Shown piece by piece: positions 12,929 to 25,885 of a stretch of DNA of 58,681 nucleotides; positions within the stretch are counted from its first letter, which is position 1, and each line of letters begins with the position of its first letter. Source of the stretch: Helochares maculicollis (taxonomy: Eukaryota > Arthropoda > Insecta > Coleoptera > Hydrophilidae); NCBI GenBank assembly GCA_033557835.1, contig JAWQRO010000097.1:1-58681 (forward strand), given 5' to 3'. Under the pieces are notes generated by a model, which was given only the letters and a program-made list of their open reading frames with translations, did not search any database and was not told the origin of the DNA. Both the position numbers and the translations under genes were made by a program.

Positions 12929-12982
12929 CACGTGGTGCCAACGAGCCAATTGAAGGGCGGCGTATTTGAATTCAAGATGGCG
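12929..12982. promoter_or_regulatory. putative H2Av promoter elements
   Basis: Within about 180 bases upstream of the H2Av ATG, in a locally GC-richer stretch, are CACGTG (12929-12934, E-box), CCAAT (12946-12950) and CAAGATGGCG (12973-12982, a YY1/Pho-like match). The clustering is seen in sequence; their function is inferred. Confidence 0.45.
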
Positions 12983-12989
12983 ATAATCG

Positions 12990-14945
12990 ATTCCTACTGA
13001 ATTCTTCGAAGCGAGGTAAAAATTGGAGGGAAAAGTTTTAACGGATTGTTATGACGTAGCAAGGGAAGCGATAATAAAATTACGCGCTCAACATGAATAT
13101 TAGTAGCTCATTTACAGATTTTTATAAATACTTCACCCCCTCAAATGCGATTTATATCCACTTTAGACGAAAATAAATGTTTGCTTTCGTTGTGAACATG
13201 TCTTCCACTTAATTTATATTGCATAAGATTGCCTCAAACTTCTGTGTATGAACCGTGGGATCTTTGACTATCAAACATTGTTGCGAGTCATAAATGATTG
13301 TTGTTTTTAAATTCGCTATGAAACATACATGAATATTACGCAAAATTCCAGGCATATCACTTAACTTTCTAAAGCGTTTTTACGTTGATTTAATTTTAAA
13401 CAGTAAAATAACCACTACTGAAATTGCCTTCTTTAAATATATACCCACCTTGTTTTCATAACGCAACAAATGCTCATATGCAAATTCAAACAAGAAGTTT
13501 CAAATGTTTTTACAACCTACGAAATGGATATTATGTATACATACGAAAGAATCAACATTCTTTATAAAAATGTTGTTCATACTCTTAAAACAATGTTTGT
13601 CTATTCTTGATTTGTATTTTAATTTTGGTTGGTTCATTAAAGCCTTTATTTTGGTAACAATATGCTAATATTACAAAAAATACAAATATATATAATTGAA
13701 TTACAGTATTATTTTGCATTTTACCCATAATAAAGTAGCTGACAAGTTGGTGTATATTGCACTTCATGTACAGTCCGATCAACAGCTAGTTAAGCTATGG
13801 AAACCATAGCTGTAATCTTAACTCAATGACTGCAGACATTTTCTTAGTAATAATAATGACATAGCCATAATAACAATAGTTTTCTTGCAATCCACATTGA
13901 ATAATTCCATATTGACAGAAAAATTACTTCAGATGTAAATATCTAGTATTATTATTTAAAAGTTAGTACATACTTGCTATAGCTACTTAATAAATAATAA
14001 AAGTGGATTGTATTCATTAGTGCATCTACTTCGGTAGTCAAGAGCCTATTATAGTCTTCGGTGTATATGAAATTACGGCTAAAAAATGTAATTATAATTT
14101 AGTTTCTTTGTAATACTGCTCTTACGCAGGAAATATCAAGTATATTGAAGGATGTAGTAACAGTACAGTATAATCTCATATAGTTGCATATACTAGGAAA
14201 GTTAGATACAAAATAAGCTACTCCCTTAAAACGATAATGCAAATTCTCTCTAAAAGATTGATTAAGAAAATATGGCACGCAAAACAGCAATAATGTAATC
14301 TATTACATTTCATCTCCGCCAGGTGGAAATGTTGTCACGATAATAGTTTCAGTATTTATTGTCAAAATGATAAAAGTACAGTGCTGCAAATTAGCATATA
14401 ATTCCGACCTACACTGAAGTCGGAGTTGAGAAAAATAAAAAATTGGGCAGTCGCAACAATTCATTGGTCCTATATTAACCTATTGTGAAGGAGAAGCAGT
14501 TAAGCTAAAGCATTTCTAATCTAAATGTTGTCTACATAAAAAGGAAATATTAACTAACTCAAAAGAACTATACAGCATATATACCCTGAAGACATAAGAA
14601 GTATAGTTTAATTATTGCAACTGGTGAATCAAGATCTTAATGAATATTGTAATTTGATCTATAGTAGAACATGTCATTTGAAGTTAGCCAATTGATACAG
14701 ATAAAGATCAGTAAAATACAGTGTTTTATAGCATCCATAAAAAAATTGTCCCTCCTTTACAATGAAATTACAAAATTTATTAGCTAGATTTTACAAAAAT
14801 CAGATTTCACATATTAAACTTTAGTATGGCAGTGTATAACAACATTAAGTATATTACAAACCTTAAAAGATACAATAAATGTAGGTGTGCACCTTATAAT
14901 TTTTTAATAAAATAGTAACTTTGAAATAGCACCATTATATTCTGC
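12990..14945. other. spacer between H2Av promoter and SPARC 3' end
   Basis: No gene, RNA or mobile element recognised. Short ORFs at 13585-13782 and 14099-14290 look like chance reading in AT-rich DNA. Confidence 0.45.
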
Positions 14946-14948
14946 AGA

Positions 14949-14954
14949 TTTATT
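14949..14954 (-). terminator. candidate SPARC poly(A) signal
   Basis: AATAAA on the minus strand, 55 bases past the SPARC stop codon. Confidence 0.5.
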
Positions 14955-15008
14955 ATACCATTAACATAAAATTATTAATATTAGCTTAAGGTATATTATT
15001 TATATCAC

Positions 15009-16858
15009 TTAATTATCAACTACGATTTGCTCACATCTATCATCAATATCATCCTCTTCCAACTCTAAGCACTTAGCCCATTCCTTCAAAGTAATTCTGT
15101 GATTGTTGTCAGCATCACAGTTGTTCAAGAATGGAGCAATGCAGTGTTCCAAAGTCATCAATGGAGCTCTGATTGGGAAGAGTTCGTGACGAGAGACGGA
15201 TCTGTCATGAGGATGACCATCCAAATCGCACCATTTCCAAATAGCAGCATTTGTCCAGCGGCGAGTCAAATTTGCTTCGGCTTCTCTTTCCATTTCCAAA
15301 TAGTGATCTGGAAGCTCTTTGCGATCAGCTAAGTCTCTCATGACGTTAAAGAGCCAATCACGCATACGACGAGGGAAGTCGGCCATTTCTTCTTCTCTGC
15401 ATTCCTGAAATTGACAAAATTAATATAGTCCAAAATAGACTAATTTTTGAATATTGCACTAAATGATAAGACGAGACTATAAATTAAGACTGTTATAAAT
15501 ATGCATCTTGTGTAATGATGGTAGGCAATTGATAAAATCTACGGGTGGAAACATCAAGTTTCTTTAAAATATCTCATACATTTTAATGCAAATATAGTTT
15601 AAACATGTAATGTACTTACAGGCATTTCTCTGCATTCTCCATAATATTCTATATGGATGTGTTTGTAAGCATCCCCTTTGCATCTTTCATCTTTTTTATC
15701 ACACCAGCAACGCTGTTGGTAAACAGCACAATCTGACGTCCAGGTTTCATTGTGGTTGGAGCAAACTTTTCTTCTAGACTCAGTCTCAACTGGACAATTA
15801 GAAATGCAAACACAATTGGGTTCGAGGTCCTCATCGACTTCACAAACCCTACCAGCACCACAGTGGACCTTGGCACATGGATCTGCCGAAAATGCAGTTT
15901 TTACACATTTTTATGTACGATTTTGATAGATTCTAATTTATTAAGCCAAACAGGTAAATTCAATATACACTTGGTAACTATTCGTATTTGAAAAACCTTC
16001 TAGAAAAACAAATTCAACAATATTTCGAAACCAAATGACTATTTCGTGTGGGCATTGTTTTCTTTTGTATTATTTAGTTAATATTGAATATCAAAAAAGT
16101 ACAAATAATGAAATAGTTAATAATCTATGGAGTTATATGTTCCTAGTTTTGGCTTAAGGAGGGTTCGAAAGGACATTAATATGTTTTATTTATTTAAAAA
16201 CATAAAGTAGCAAGTACTGACTGGGTAACATGTGGCTATTTATATTTAAAAATAAAAGCACTAAAGGGAAGTACCCTTCACTTAAATATCAATAATAAAA
16301 TCTTTATGCATGACTTTACTTCATGTAGAATATATGCTGTGTAAAAAAACAAACAATCGGAACAAAAATAAATGCCAACATGAAACGCTAGGTTTTTCAA
16401 TCAACAATCTTCAAAAGAAACTTTTTCTAACGCAAATTATTGACATTTGCAAAAGAAACTAAAATTGCCAATATAAACCTATTAATTTAGTTTACTGGAG
16501 ATCTTTCGAAGCTTATTTATAGCTTATATTTATTTACACAGAGGCGTGTGTTCAGGATATTGACTTACCAGTGAAGGGAAGTCTGTTGTCAATTATATCG
16601 TCGTTCTCTGGAGGGGGAGCTTCTACATCATCTTTTTCCATAAGTTTAAATTCATCGTCTCCATTGGGAACATCAGCAGATTGGGGATTCCACGTTTCCC
16701 CGAACTTCTTACGTTTCCTCTAAACAAAAAAAATAATTAACTCCTTAAGTGGTAGTTTGATTTCGATATTTCGAATAACTTACATGCTTTTCGGATGCAG
16801 TGGTCTCAAAGCTGCAAAGTGCCACCAGTAGCAAAATGGATAAATAGTAGAACTTCAT
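15009..16858 (-). CDS. SPARC: SPARC / osteonectin / BM-40
   Basis: Secreted calcium- and collagen-binding glycoprotein of basement membranes. Coding exons: 16858-16784, 16719-16569, 15882-15620, 15404-15009; 294 residues, against about 304 in fly. The signal peptide is MKFYYLSILLLVALCSF. An acidic N-terminal segment (residues 26-75) is followed by the cysteine-rich follistatin-like domain beginning DPCAKVHCGAGRVCEV (76-165), with a Kazal-like part containing CSNHNETWTSDC. The extracellular calcium-binding domain (about 166-290) has RRMRDWLFNVMRDLA and two EF-hands: the variant hand around DLDGHPHDRSVSRHEL and the canonical DADNNHRITLKEW. An acceptor at 16865-16866, six bases before the ATG, shows that the 5' UTR is split; the matching donor is near 19213. 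Confidence 0.97.
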
Positions 16859-19213
16859 GATTATCTGTAACGAAAAGAAGTTTTAAGACAATTTTTAAAT
16901 CATGAATTTGGAATTTGCAATAATTTTAAATTTGGTGATGATACTTCGGAAAGGGAGCTTCATAACAAATATGTGCACTAATACTTAGATATTTCATCAG
17001 ACATTTTTGATTGTTATATTTTGAAAACATTATACCGGAATAATGAAATTCAGGTTTTAATACAATCATAGTGTCAATAAAATATATTCTATAATATTTT
17101 GAAAATAACCCAACATCGGTGAATAATCATACCGACATATTAAAAAAAGAAGGCATCCGGACACATGGTCTTAAGTAATTTAATAGTAAACAGAAAGCCG
17201 AATGAATGCAATGTTTATTTTAAAGCAGTATTTAGAGATAAATAAATACGTCTCTTTCATCTCAATGAAATTCAGTGAAAATACACACTTTCATGTATGT
17301 ACAGCTACTAAAATATAGCATTATTACGAAATTAATGCAACAATGTGACATTTGTAGTCTGTAAAAATTAAAATCATGGAACATATTTTAAGCATGGGAA
17401 ACGTAGTCTGCTTATAATTTAAAGAATGCCAGTTACTTTTGCAATTATACAGAGAATGGAATTTTTAGGGACGATTGTATTTGTTTATGAGCCAAATATT
17501 TTCTTTATTATATGGTTTACGAGAACAATCTGCTGCTAATTCAATGTTTCTATAGGTAATACATAATTTAATAAGACGTATTTTAAATCAGCTATGTTAT
17601 AATATAATAATGGAATGTCAGGGGAATACTGATGTGCAAAATGAAGTTGAGAAGGATTGTAAAATTCTTAAAGCTATCGCACAGAAATTGGAGCAACATT
17701 TAAGCGAAACCGCAATATTGTTGATCATGATGTATGGTCGATGATTTAATTGCACGCCTCTGGATGTGGCAAGACAAATTGTGGGCTGAAGCATGATGTC
17801 ATAGCCCGCTGTAATAATAATGGATTTGTTTGAACATATGGTCATAAAACAAGCTGGAAATAGATTTTACTGCAGATTTTTGCATTCGTTTGAAATGCCG
17901 AACGAGTGCTTCCACTTAACAAAATTATTTTCTATTATTTAAAAGCCTGACTCGCGCAACTTCCGCACAGACTATACAACTCATACATTAGTTGACCATC
18001 ACATACTAAATTCAAAAACTTCGACGCAATCCTAGATTCTGCAGAAAATTCAACATTGATTGCTTAAAATTATAGCAAACCAATGACAAGTTATCAAAAT
18101 TGGTTGCTTAAATATTGCCCATTCCATTTGACATGGTTTGAAATAACTAAAAATTATTCGTTATTTACAATTTAAATGCGATAACCTCTTAGCAAAATGA
18201 TTAAAGTTTCATCTGCTATAAGTAGTTATCAATTCCTGACTGTGTAAATCTGTTATTTAGTTCATTAGTGTTGCAGCAGATGTTTTAAGGATTTGTATGT
18301 AGGTCATTTAAGAGTGACATAAATGAAGTATGATTATTATTTCCGAATTCGAAATATTAGTTTTTAATACAAATTACGATTTATTTATAGAATACGCATC
18401 AATGCAGCAATAAAACTCTAAATTGAAAATTGTCTAACAAGATTCCAATGTTGTAGTACGTTTACTAAGCTACTTATGGCAAATGTTCTAGAATACGAAA
18501 CAAAAATTTTTGCCGACGTTATTTGTTTTACAAACACAGAATTGCAAAATCCTGTACCATATTTTCATATCTACACTTCCTGCAAGCTAGAGATATTGCG
18601 ACGGAAGGATTTTTGAAGATAAGTAACAAAGACTGGTTATTATGTTTATATCTTTGAATTGTTCGTCACTGTGAATCCAATTAAATAATTTCTTATGCGA
18701 CAAATTCTGATTTTGCCTTAATTCGGAAAAGATAAAATTATTTTAAGCAATTGTGGGGTCACGGATGATTATATGATTTCATCAACAAGTCGAGGGTTAT
18801 ATCAAAGTATCTACCACATTTATAAACTTATAAGCACATCTTACATAACAATTTTGAAGATACGAATTTTGAAGGTCTAATTTTCAACACAATTTCAAGG
18901 TGCTTCGGAAATGTATAGAATCATGTATAGGAAGTTCTCCAAAAATGTTTTATGAGCTGCATAAAAAAATCGCTATTTCAATTAAATTTTAACCATTCCC
19001 GTTTTTATTTTAAATAAATTTTAAATTTTAGAAATGAAAATATTTAAATTTAGTTATGAAACGATATTTACTAGACTTGTCTATGATACGGTTTATTAAA
19101 CAAATAAAGCAACTGAAGCTTCAGATGGTGTCTTGATATAAACAATTAAACTTTGAGAGTGAAAATAAAATAAAAACAATCCGGCAAAATAAGAAACAGA
19201 GTTGTGAACTTAC

Positions 19214-19330
19214 CAATTAGCCACTCGTTCACCACGACGGCAAACTGCAACTGACTCTCCACGAGTTCACGTTTCTTCAGATTTTAATCATCCAGCTTCT
19301 GGTTCGAAGCTGAATCCCAAGGATGCCCAA
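19214..19330 (-). other. SPARC: probable SPARC 5' UTR exon
   Basis: On the minus strand a good donor (TTG|GTAAGTTC) ends this stretch at 19214. It is the only strong donor noticed upstream of the SPARC acceptor at 16865, and the stretch is locally less AT-rich. The implied intron is about 2.35 kb. The 5' limit is a guess. Confidence 0.5.
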
Positions 19331-22300
19331 GAGAATTTTACATCGTATGAATTTCATCGAGATGTATTTGATTCACTGAGGATCCGCACATAGCTGTTGA
19401 TAAATTCATAAGCAAATTAGAATATTCGTTTGAAAACATATATACCACAGTAATATTTTCTTTTTAATTTATAGGTATATTACTCGCTTACACGTCCCCA
19501 GTAAAAATATTGTGCAAGTTTTCTCCAAATACTTCTGTGTACTGTTGTCTTTATCTACTCTAGAAGATGTATGTATATATCCTGAAACGGACATATGTAT
19601 CAGTTTATTCGCCAGTTACACAATATGTTCAGGGCACTTTTCAATTAATTTTTATTTGGATGGCGCATGACCCAATTGTCATTCATTTAACAATACTGCA
19701 ACTAAATTATTTATTGAAGAATCGTGTCATATAATCCTAGATATTGCATTAAGAAACTTGAAATATCACTATCGAAAAGTATACTTATTTCCTCTTCAAT
19801 TAATATTGGACACTTGCGACTTTACTATATAGTTTTCGTGTTGTAATATTACAACTTTTCATTTCATTTTATAAAAATTTTTATGTACTCTCAACTGTTC
19901 GTTTCATTTTGCATACTGTGGTATCAAAACTATTTAACGTCGTAAAAAAGGGCAGGTGGAAAATTATAGGAATAAAACACTTAAATAATGAAGTCTGTAG
20001 ATTTTCAAATAACAGAGTTTCGTTCTTGTTTTATAATTTGATAGTTGCAGCGAAAACAAAAAAACTCATAATAACCTCTTTGGTACTGAATACTCACAAT
20101 AATTAGGACGTCTGTATTAATTTACGACGAATAAAGAAAGTATTTCTGAAATGTCCTTTCTAAGGGGGTGAAAATGATGGTTGAACGTGTTTGTACGCAT
20201 ATAAAAAATCTAAAAAAAATACAGGCATGAAAATACGTTTGAAGTGTTATTGTTCCAAATCAAGGTATCCTTATCTGCCAGATTTTCAAAAATTTAATTC
20301 ACGAAGGGTTAAAAGTGGCTAAAATTATATCTTTTTTAAAGACGCTTATATATCAAAAACGTTGATGTTACACAGTTTCACTGTTTGTTGGGCGATCAGT
20401 TATAAAAAGGGGTTACGGATTGTTTCTTCATTTTAAGATCATTTAATCAAGAGGGGTGAAGTTATGGTATTATATTTCCATCTATCTTTAAATAAAGGGC
20501 ATCAAAACTTAAGACAGGGTAAAGTGTTAAAACTCATAAGAATATTGAGTTTATCACTTAGTTTTTTGGATTTTCTACGAGATGACGTCAGTTTTGTACT
20601 AAACATTATTTTACAATGACACCTACAACGTGTTAATGTGCTGAAATTTCGCATTGAAATTTAGTAAATCATTCGCGAAAAAGTAAATAACTTATTTTTC
20701 TTTTAGCTTAAACATGGCGAATTTTTTGCCAACAAACCAACTGATTTTAATTCTTCTATAATCGCTACGTTCAAGATAATGTTTCGAAAATTTACCTAAT
20801 AATACGGTGTGAGGAGGGGGGGGGGGTTAGAGACATCGGTATCTCAAACAGCCCTAATGTTTCAAATGACAAAATTGATCTTAAAATTCTTCTTCGAAAT
20901 TGGAAAATACTTGTTTTGCCAAATGTTGAGAATTAAAGGACAATAAGGGTAAGGGATGATTTGAGAAGTTCGTACGGGAAAGCAAAGAGGTGTACCTCAA
21001 TATTACATGATATACAGGGTGTGTGCATATATTTGAAATTAAAATAATTAAATTTGCTTTGCCACAACTATCAATAAATCTCCGGGTCAGACTATAAAGA
21101 AAAAGGATAAAAGATTCAGTCTTAGAGAATTAAAGTTGAGACTTTGAAGAAACAACGCTCATTTGAAGGTTGTGGAAAATATTTTCGGAGTTAAAATTTA
21201 CCAATTTACTTTTAAAAGTAGTGCAGTTAGAGGAAAATCTTATTAGTTATTTTTGCATTATGACGAATTTTTAGAAGGAGAATAATTTTTAATGTTGAAT
21301 CATAGTGAATCTCTAGCGTAGATGATAGTAAATTAGAAATCTTTAAAATATCACTAACATACACATATCATAGTTCATTGTTACGATAAATATCAAGTAA
21401 TTTTAAAAAAGTGTCCTAATTCATTAGCTCATTACTGCCCAATTTAAACCTTTGAAGTAGCTTAGGCATATTGATTTTATGGTGTTGTCAACGGATAGGG
21501 AGAACATTTTTGAAAATCTATTTCTAAGAGTTTGAAAATTACATTAATTCTACACTGCAATTTGTCCCGTCTAATATAGTTTACTAGACAGGAATAGTAT
21601 TAAAGATATTATCAATAAATTTCAACTGGTTCTGATAAAATATTTTTCCCAAAACTGTCCAGTCAATTTTGCCTGCTGTGCCTATTGGAAACCTAGTTAT
21701 TGTAGTGAATAAAATGTTTACAGTTTATTTGTTTGTGTGAGGTCATTTTGCTTAAAAACGTGAATTTAAGTGATGGATATCCCAACATAACATGTTTTAA
21801 CTTCTTTTATCATTTGTTTTTGGCAAAGTCGATTTCTCAGCTATTAAGCTGGAGTTGTGATGATTGGTGAATCTTTGCGATTTGTCTGGAAAAACCATGC
21901 CAATCACCATTAGCCTGGGTGATTAGATGTTTTAATAATAAAGCTTTTACTATACAGAACTGTCACGGATGGAAACGATGAAGTCTTTAATGTGATCTAG
22001 TTTCGTAAAAACTGTAGTTTGATTTTTATAAATAGGTCCTAGTATTAATACAAGATTTGTTAAAATATTTTTTGAAGTGCGATTTAAAACTGAAATAGGT
22101 AGTCAGAGATGTAGTGATCCTAATAAAAATGAATTCCCAATAAAATTTTAAAAAATGTTTTCTATTGAAGAGCATTAATGTTACTTCCCCATGTGCTGCC
22201 TTTTCCGATTCATTATTCACTGTCTTAAAAGTGAAAACAAAGCACTTGACACCTGGAATTTACTAGTGCTAATTTTTGTAACCAATTTAAAACTTTCTAA

Positions 22301-25300
22301 GCTCAAACAGATTTTTTGTCACAGTATTTCACAAAACTGTGAATAATTCAGATTACAAATTAATAATCCATAATGGGTGTAAAACTATATCACTAATGCT
22401 TCATTAGTTGTCAGTCTAAATTTATTATTATTTGTGCATGCTGGTACGTTTGTAATTTTCTACTTAAGTGAACATAACATTATTATTTATTATGTAGTTT
22501 TAAAAGTTATCATTTTTTAAATACAAGTTTCAAATAGAATTTCTATGAGAAATTAAAGCAGTTTTAGTATATCCAATAACGCCCAGGAAAAATATATCAG
22601 CGTATTTTCAAACAATGTGCAAGTTACACTCAGTTCCTCATAACTATTTTAAGACAAAATGTTTTCAATACTAAAGGTTACTTTTGTGAAGTAATTTTAA
22701 TTGATGTTTATAAGCCCAATCCAAAGATTATTTCTTTAAGAAAAATTGTATCATAATATAATCTTTACAAAATACAATTGTCCTACTTATTATTATATAG
22801 GATAACCGAGAGCACAAGAAAGACACAATGCTTTGAGATGATTTGAATTTAAAAATATTTTTTGCTCTCAAAATAAGGAAAAGTCACACAAGTGGGCACT
22901 TGCTAGTTTGGTTATAAAATATTATTTTATATTTTTCTTGTTTCAGGGTGTAAAAATAACAACTCCACAAATGATTTAGTTAATAATTTATTATAATCAC
23001 ATTAATTTCGATAGTAGTAGTGAATGCCAAATATTTATATAACGTTATAAAAAAGAAGTAAATTCATAAACTAAATGTTTTTTCATTGTCCCATGTCAAT
23101 ATTTACAACATACAAAAAATTTTCAGTTTAAGCATTTTACATTTATATGCCATAAAAATACAATATTTATACACTTTGCAAACTAAATACATAAAAAATT
23201 GATTTTTGTCCATTTTTCATATAAACTTTCTATTGAAATAACATATCTGTTGCATTTTTCTTCCACTTTTGAAATTTGGTAAAAAATTTTATGATAGTTA
23301 TTACGACAAATTGTTCCTTATACCACATACACACACTTTTCAAGTAACGCATGTCAACTGCTATTTTTTAAATCCACAGACATTTTTAGCCAAATTTTTA
23401 CCTTCCAGCGATGCACAAATACAATTGTTTTACACCATAGATGGAAAGGTTAAAATTTGACTAATGTGTTGCTCAGTGAACAAAACAAGTGAGACTTTCT
23501 GAATAAATATGGTCTACGTTAACCTTATTGCTAATTATTAGTTTTTTTTTTATTTTACATTGCTCTTAAAAGTATTATTCGAATATATGTATTGTTTTTA
23601 AATACATAATTAGAACCCAAAGTACACAGTATATGATGTACACCAACTAACACTCGCAGTGTCATAAATTGTTCAGGAAGCATAAGAGTACCTAATTAAT
23701 TCAAATGTTCTAATTTGACCTTATTCTACAAGAGCTTTAGTAGGTGTAATTCATTTGTTAATTCAAACTCCTAAGAAAAGTCCTAAAGTTATATACTAAA
23801 GGATCTTTGCTTTGGAGGTTTGAAAATTTAATACATTTAATTGTCTAAATACATATGCTTTAATTTGATTTTTCTTCTATGATAGTACAAATATAATAAA
23901 TTAAATCAACTTAAAACGTTAATCATCATCTAACCCTCTGAGGTATTAAGTTGTTATCATAACTCTAAAATTTTATGTTTCTAAGAATTATACTAATTAT
24001 TTTAAAACATTCCTTAATATACCTCAACGGGCGATCAAATACTTACCTGCAATGGTTTTGCAGTGATAACTATATTTCCTAGATTCCAAGTTTAATATAT
24101 GACAAAACAGCTTTATCTTAGAATTGAGGAAATAGAGTATTGCAATAAATTAAATTTTAGTGTCTGCAAAAACTGTGGGTATTTTTAGATAGATACTATT
24201 TTAGCTGTGTAGATTATCAGCAGCAGCAACCAAAATAATATTCCATCTTTTAAAATCTAACTTTATATAAATGAAAAATACATGCAGTCATTTGAGGTGG
24301 GGCAGTTACAAGTCTTATATAATAAAATATGTTTGCATTATAAACTGAGACTATGAATCCACCACTTTGTATTGATTGCAATTAAGTATTATAAACTGAT
24401 AAAAATGAAGAGTGCCTGATTTTAAAGTGTGCAAGTTCCTTTGGCAAAAATTCACGAATATTCAAAATGTAATTCTGGCTGCATAAAAATAGGAACGTAA
24501 ACTGGATATTAAAATAGAAAACGGCTGTCTTAGAAAATTATTTAATGTGTTTTCCATAATCTGTACAGTTTTAGACAACAAATGAAGAATAATAAACTGA
24601 AATAACAATTCCTGTAATGAATTCTAACTAAATATTACAAAAAAAGTGAAGAAACAATATCAAATTAATTTTTGTGACGAGTAGAACCTGCACAAGTCAC
24701 CATCAGAAGGAAGAGCTGGTATTAACATTTTGATATTATGTATTCAAAATTATATTATAACACTTTAATGAGCCCACTTTGTCTTAAACTACAAACGAAA
24801 TTAAAATAAAGAAGATAATACAAACAAAATGTTTATGGCTATAGATTAATTTTAAGGCGTGGACCCTTAAAATATTTTAAGTCTGGCATTATCACAGAAA
24901 AGTTAAACAAAAACCAACATGAAAATACAGTTAACTTGCAAAACATTCCACATTTCAGCTACCTTGGAAAAGTGATTTTATAAAAATAAAAAACACACGC
25001 ACAAATATGCAAATTTTATTTATTAGATAACGAAATATTCAGACTTACTTAATTACTAGATCATTCAGTTTCGACTTGAACTAAATTCCTTGTATCATTG
25101 AATAGTTATTCAATGCAAATACTTTAATAATGTTGCAGTCAGTGCAAGCAAAAACAAATGATATCTGTAATGTACAGTTGATGTAAAAAAAAATCACCTT
25201 TTCTTTATAAAGGTTATAATCTAAATTAGTAAATTGCGATTTCAATTAAGAGCAAATGAAAAATAGTTTTCACTAGCCCAAAAAGACTATAAAAATTAAA

Positions 25301-25885
25301 AGTAAGTAACTCTAACCTCTGCGCACAAAACAAATTAAATAGATAATAAAACATATACTATAATAAAAATAAATAAAGCAGTGGTTAAAATTCTATACTT
25401 TAAGTAAAAAAAAACATTTATTTTTGTTTATGGTTTCTAAACAGATTCAATATCTAAAATGCTAAAATAAAATTGGTGTAATAAAAAGACCGCTGATGTT
25501 CTGCAGCAGTTGCAACAAACCATTATTGTTGTCATGGTGCAGTAGTATGCTCACACATGTTGTCGGTACATTCTAAAAAGTTCCTAGGATTTAACTAAAT
25601 GTAACGTTCACACAGCCAATTAAAATTTCTCTACATGAGTCAACGAAACAAACATTTAGAATGTAATACACAAGATGCTTGAAAAGAAATACATTCCTGA
25701 ATGGTTTGTATACAAACATTCTGCAACTTGTTTTACTTGGCACGAACATGTTTTTTCTTCCGGTTGAAACACTGTACATGTCCCACACACTATCGTCCAC
25801 ACGAACTAGAATAACAAAGGTCTGACTGCCCAAACAGTTCACGCACGATTGTAATAGGCAGGTAAAGTTTTAAATTTAGTGTCGA
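19331..25885. other. long spacer with SPARC upstream DNA and rasputin 3' UTR
   Basis: No protein gene recognised in 6.5 kb. The right part (leftwards from 25885) should contain the rasputin 3' UTR; minus-strand AATAAA candidates occur at 25417-25422 and 25015-25024, and I cannot choose between them. Around 20.15-21.05 kb are repeat-like AGGGGTGAA-type segments, an 11-base G run (20816-20826) and one CAGGGTG end at 21015. Confidence 0.4.
20150..21040. repeat. possible degraded DNA-element fragment
   Basis: Several scattered GGGGTGAA/GGGGTTA-type motifs (about 20165, 20410, 20453) and, at 21015, CAGGGTGTGTGCA preceded by TA, matching the first seven bases of the inverted repeat that bounds the element at 48570-50026. 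No partner end was found, so the boundaries are uncertain. Confidence 0.3.

Noticed and set aside
17618..17845. 75-codon minus ORF and, on the plus strand, a SGCGKTN Walker-A-like word near 17760
   Set aside because: The plus frame has stops on both sides of the word and no further ATPase motif; the minus ORF has no family resemblance. It lies in the putative SPARC 5' intron.
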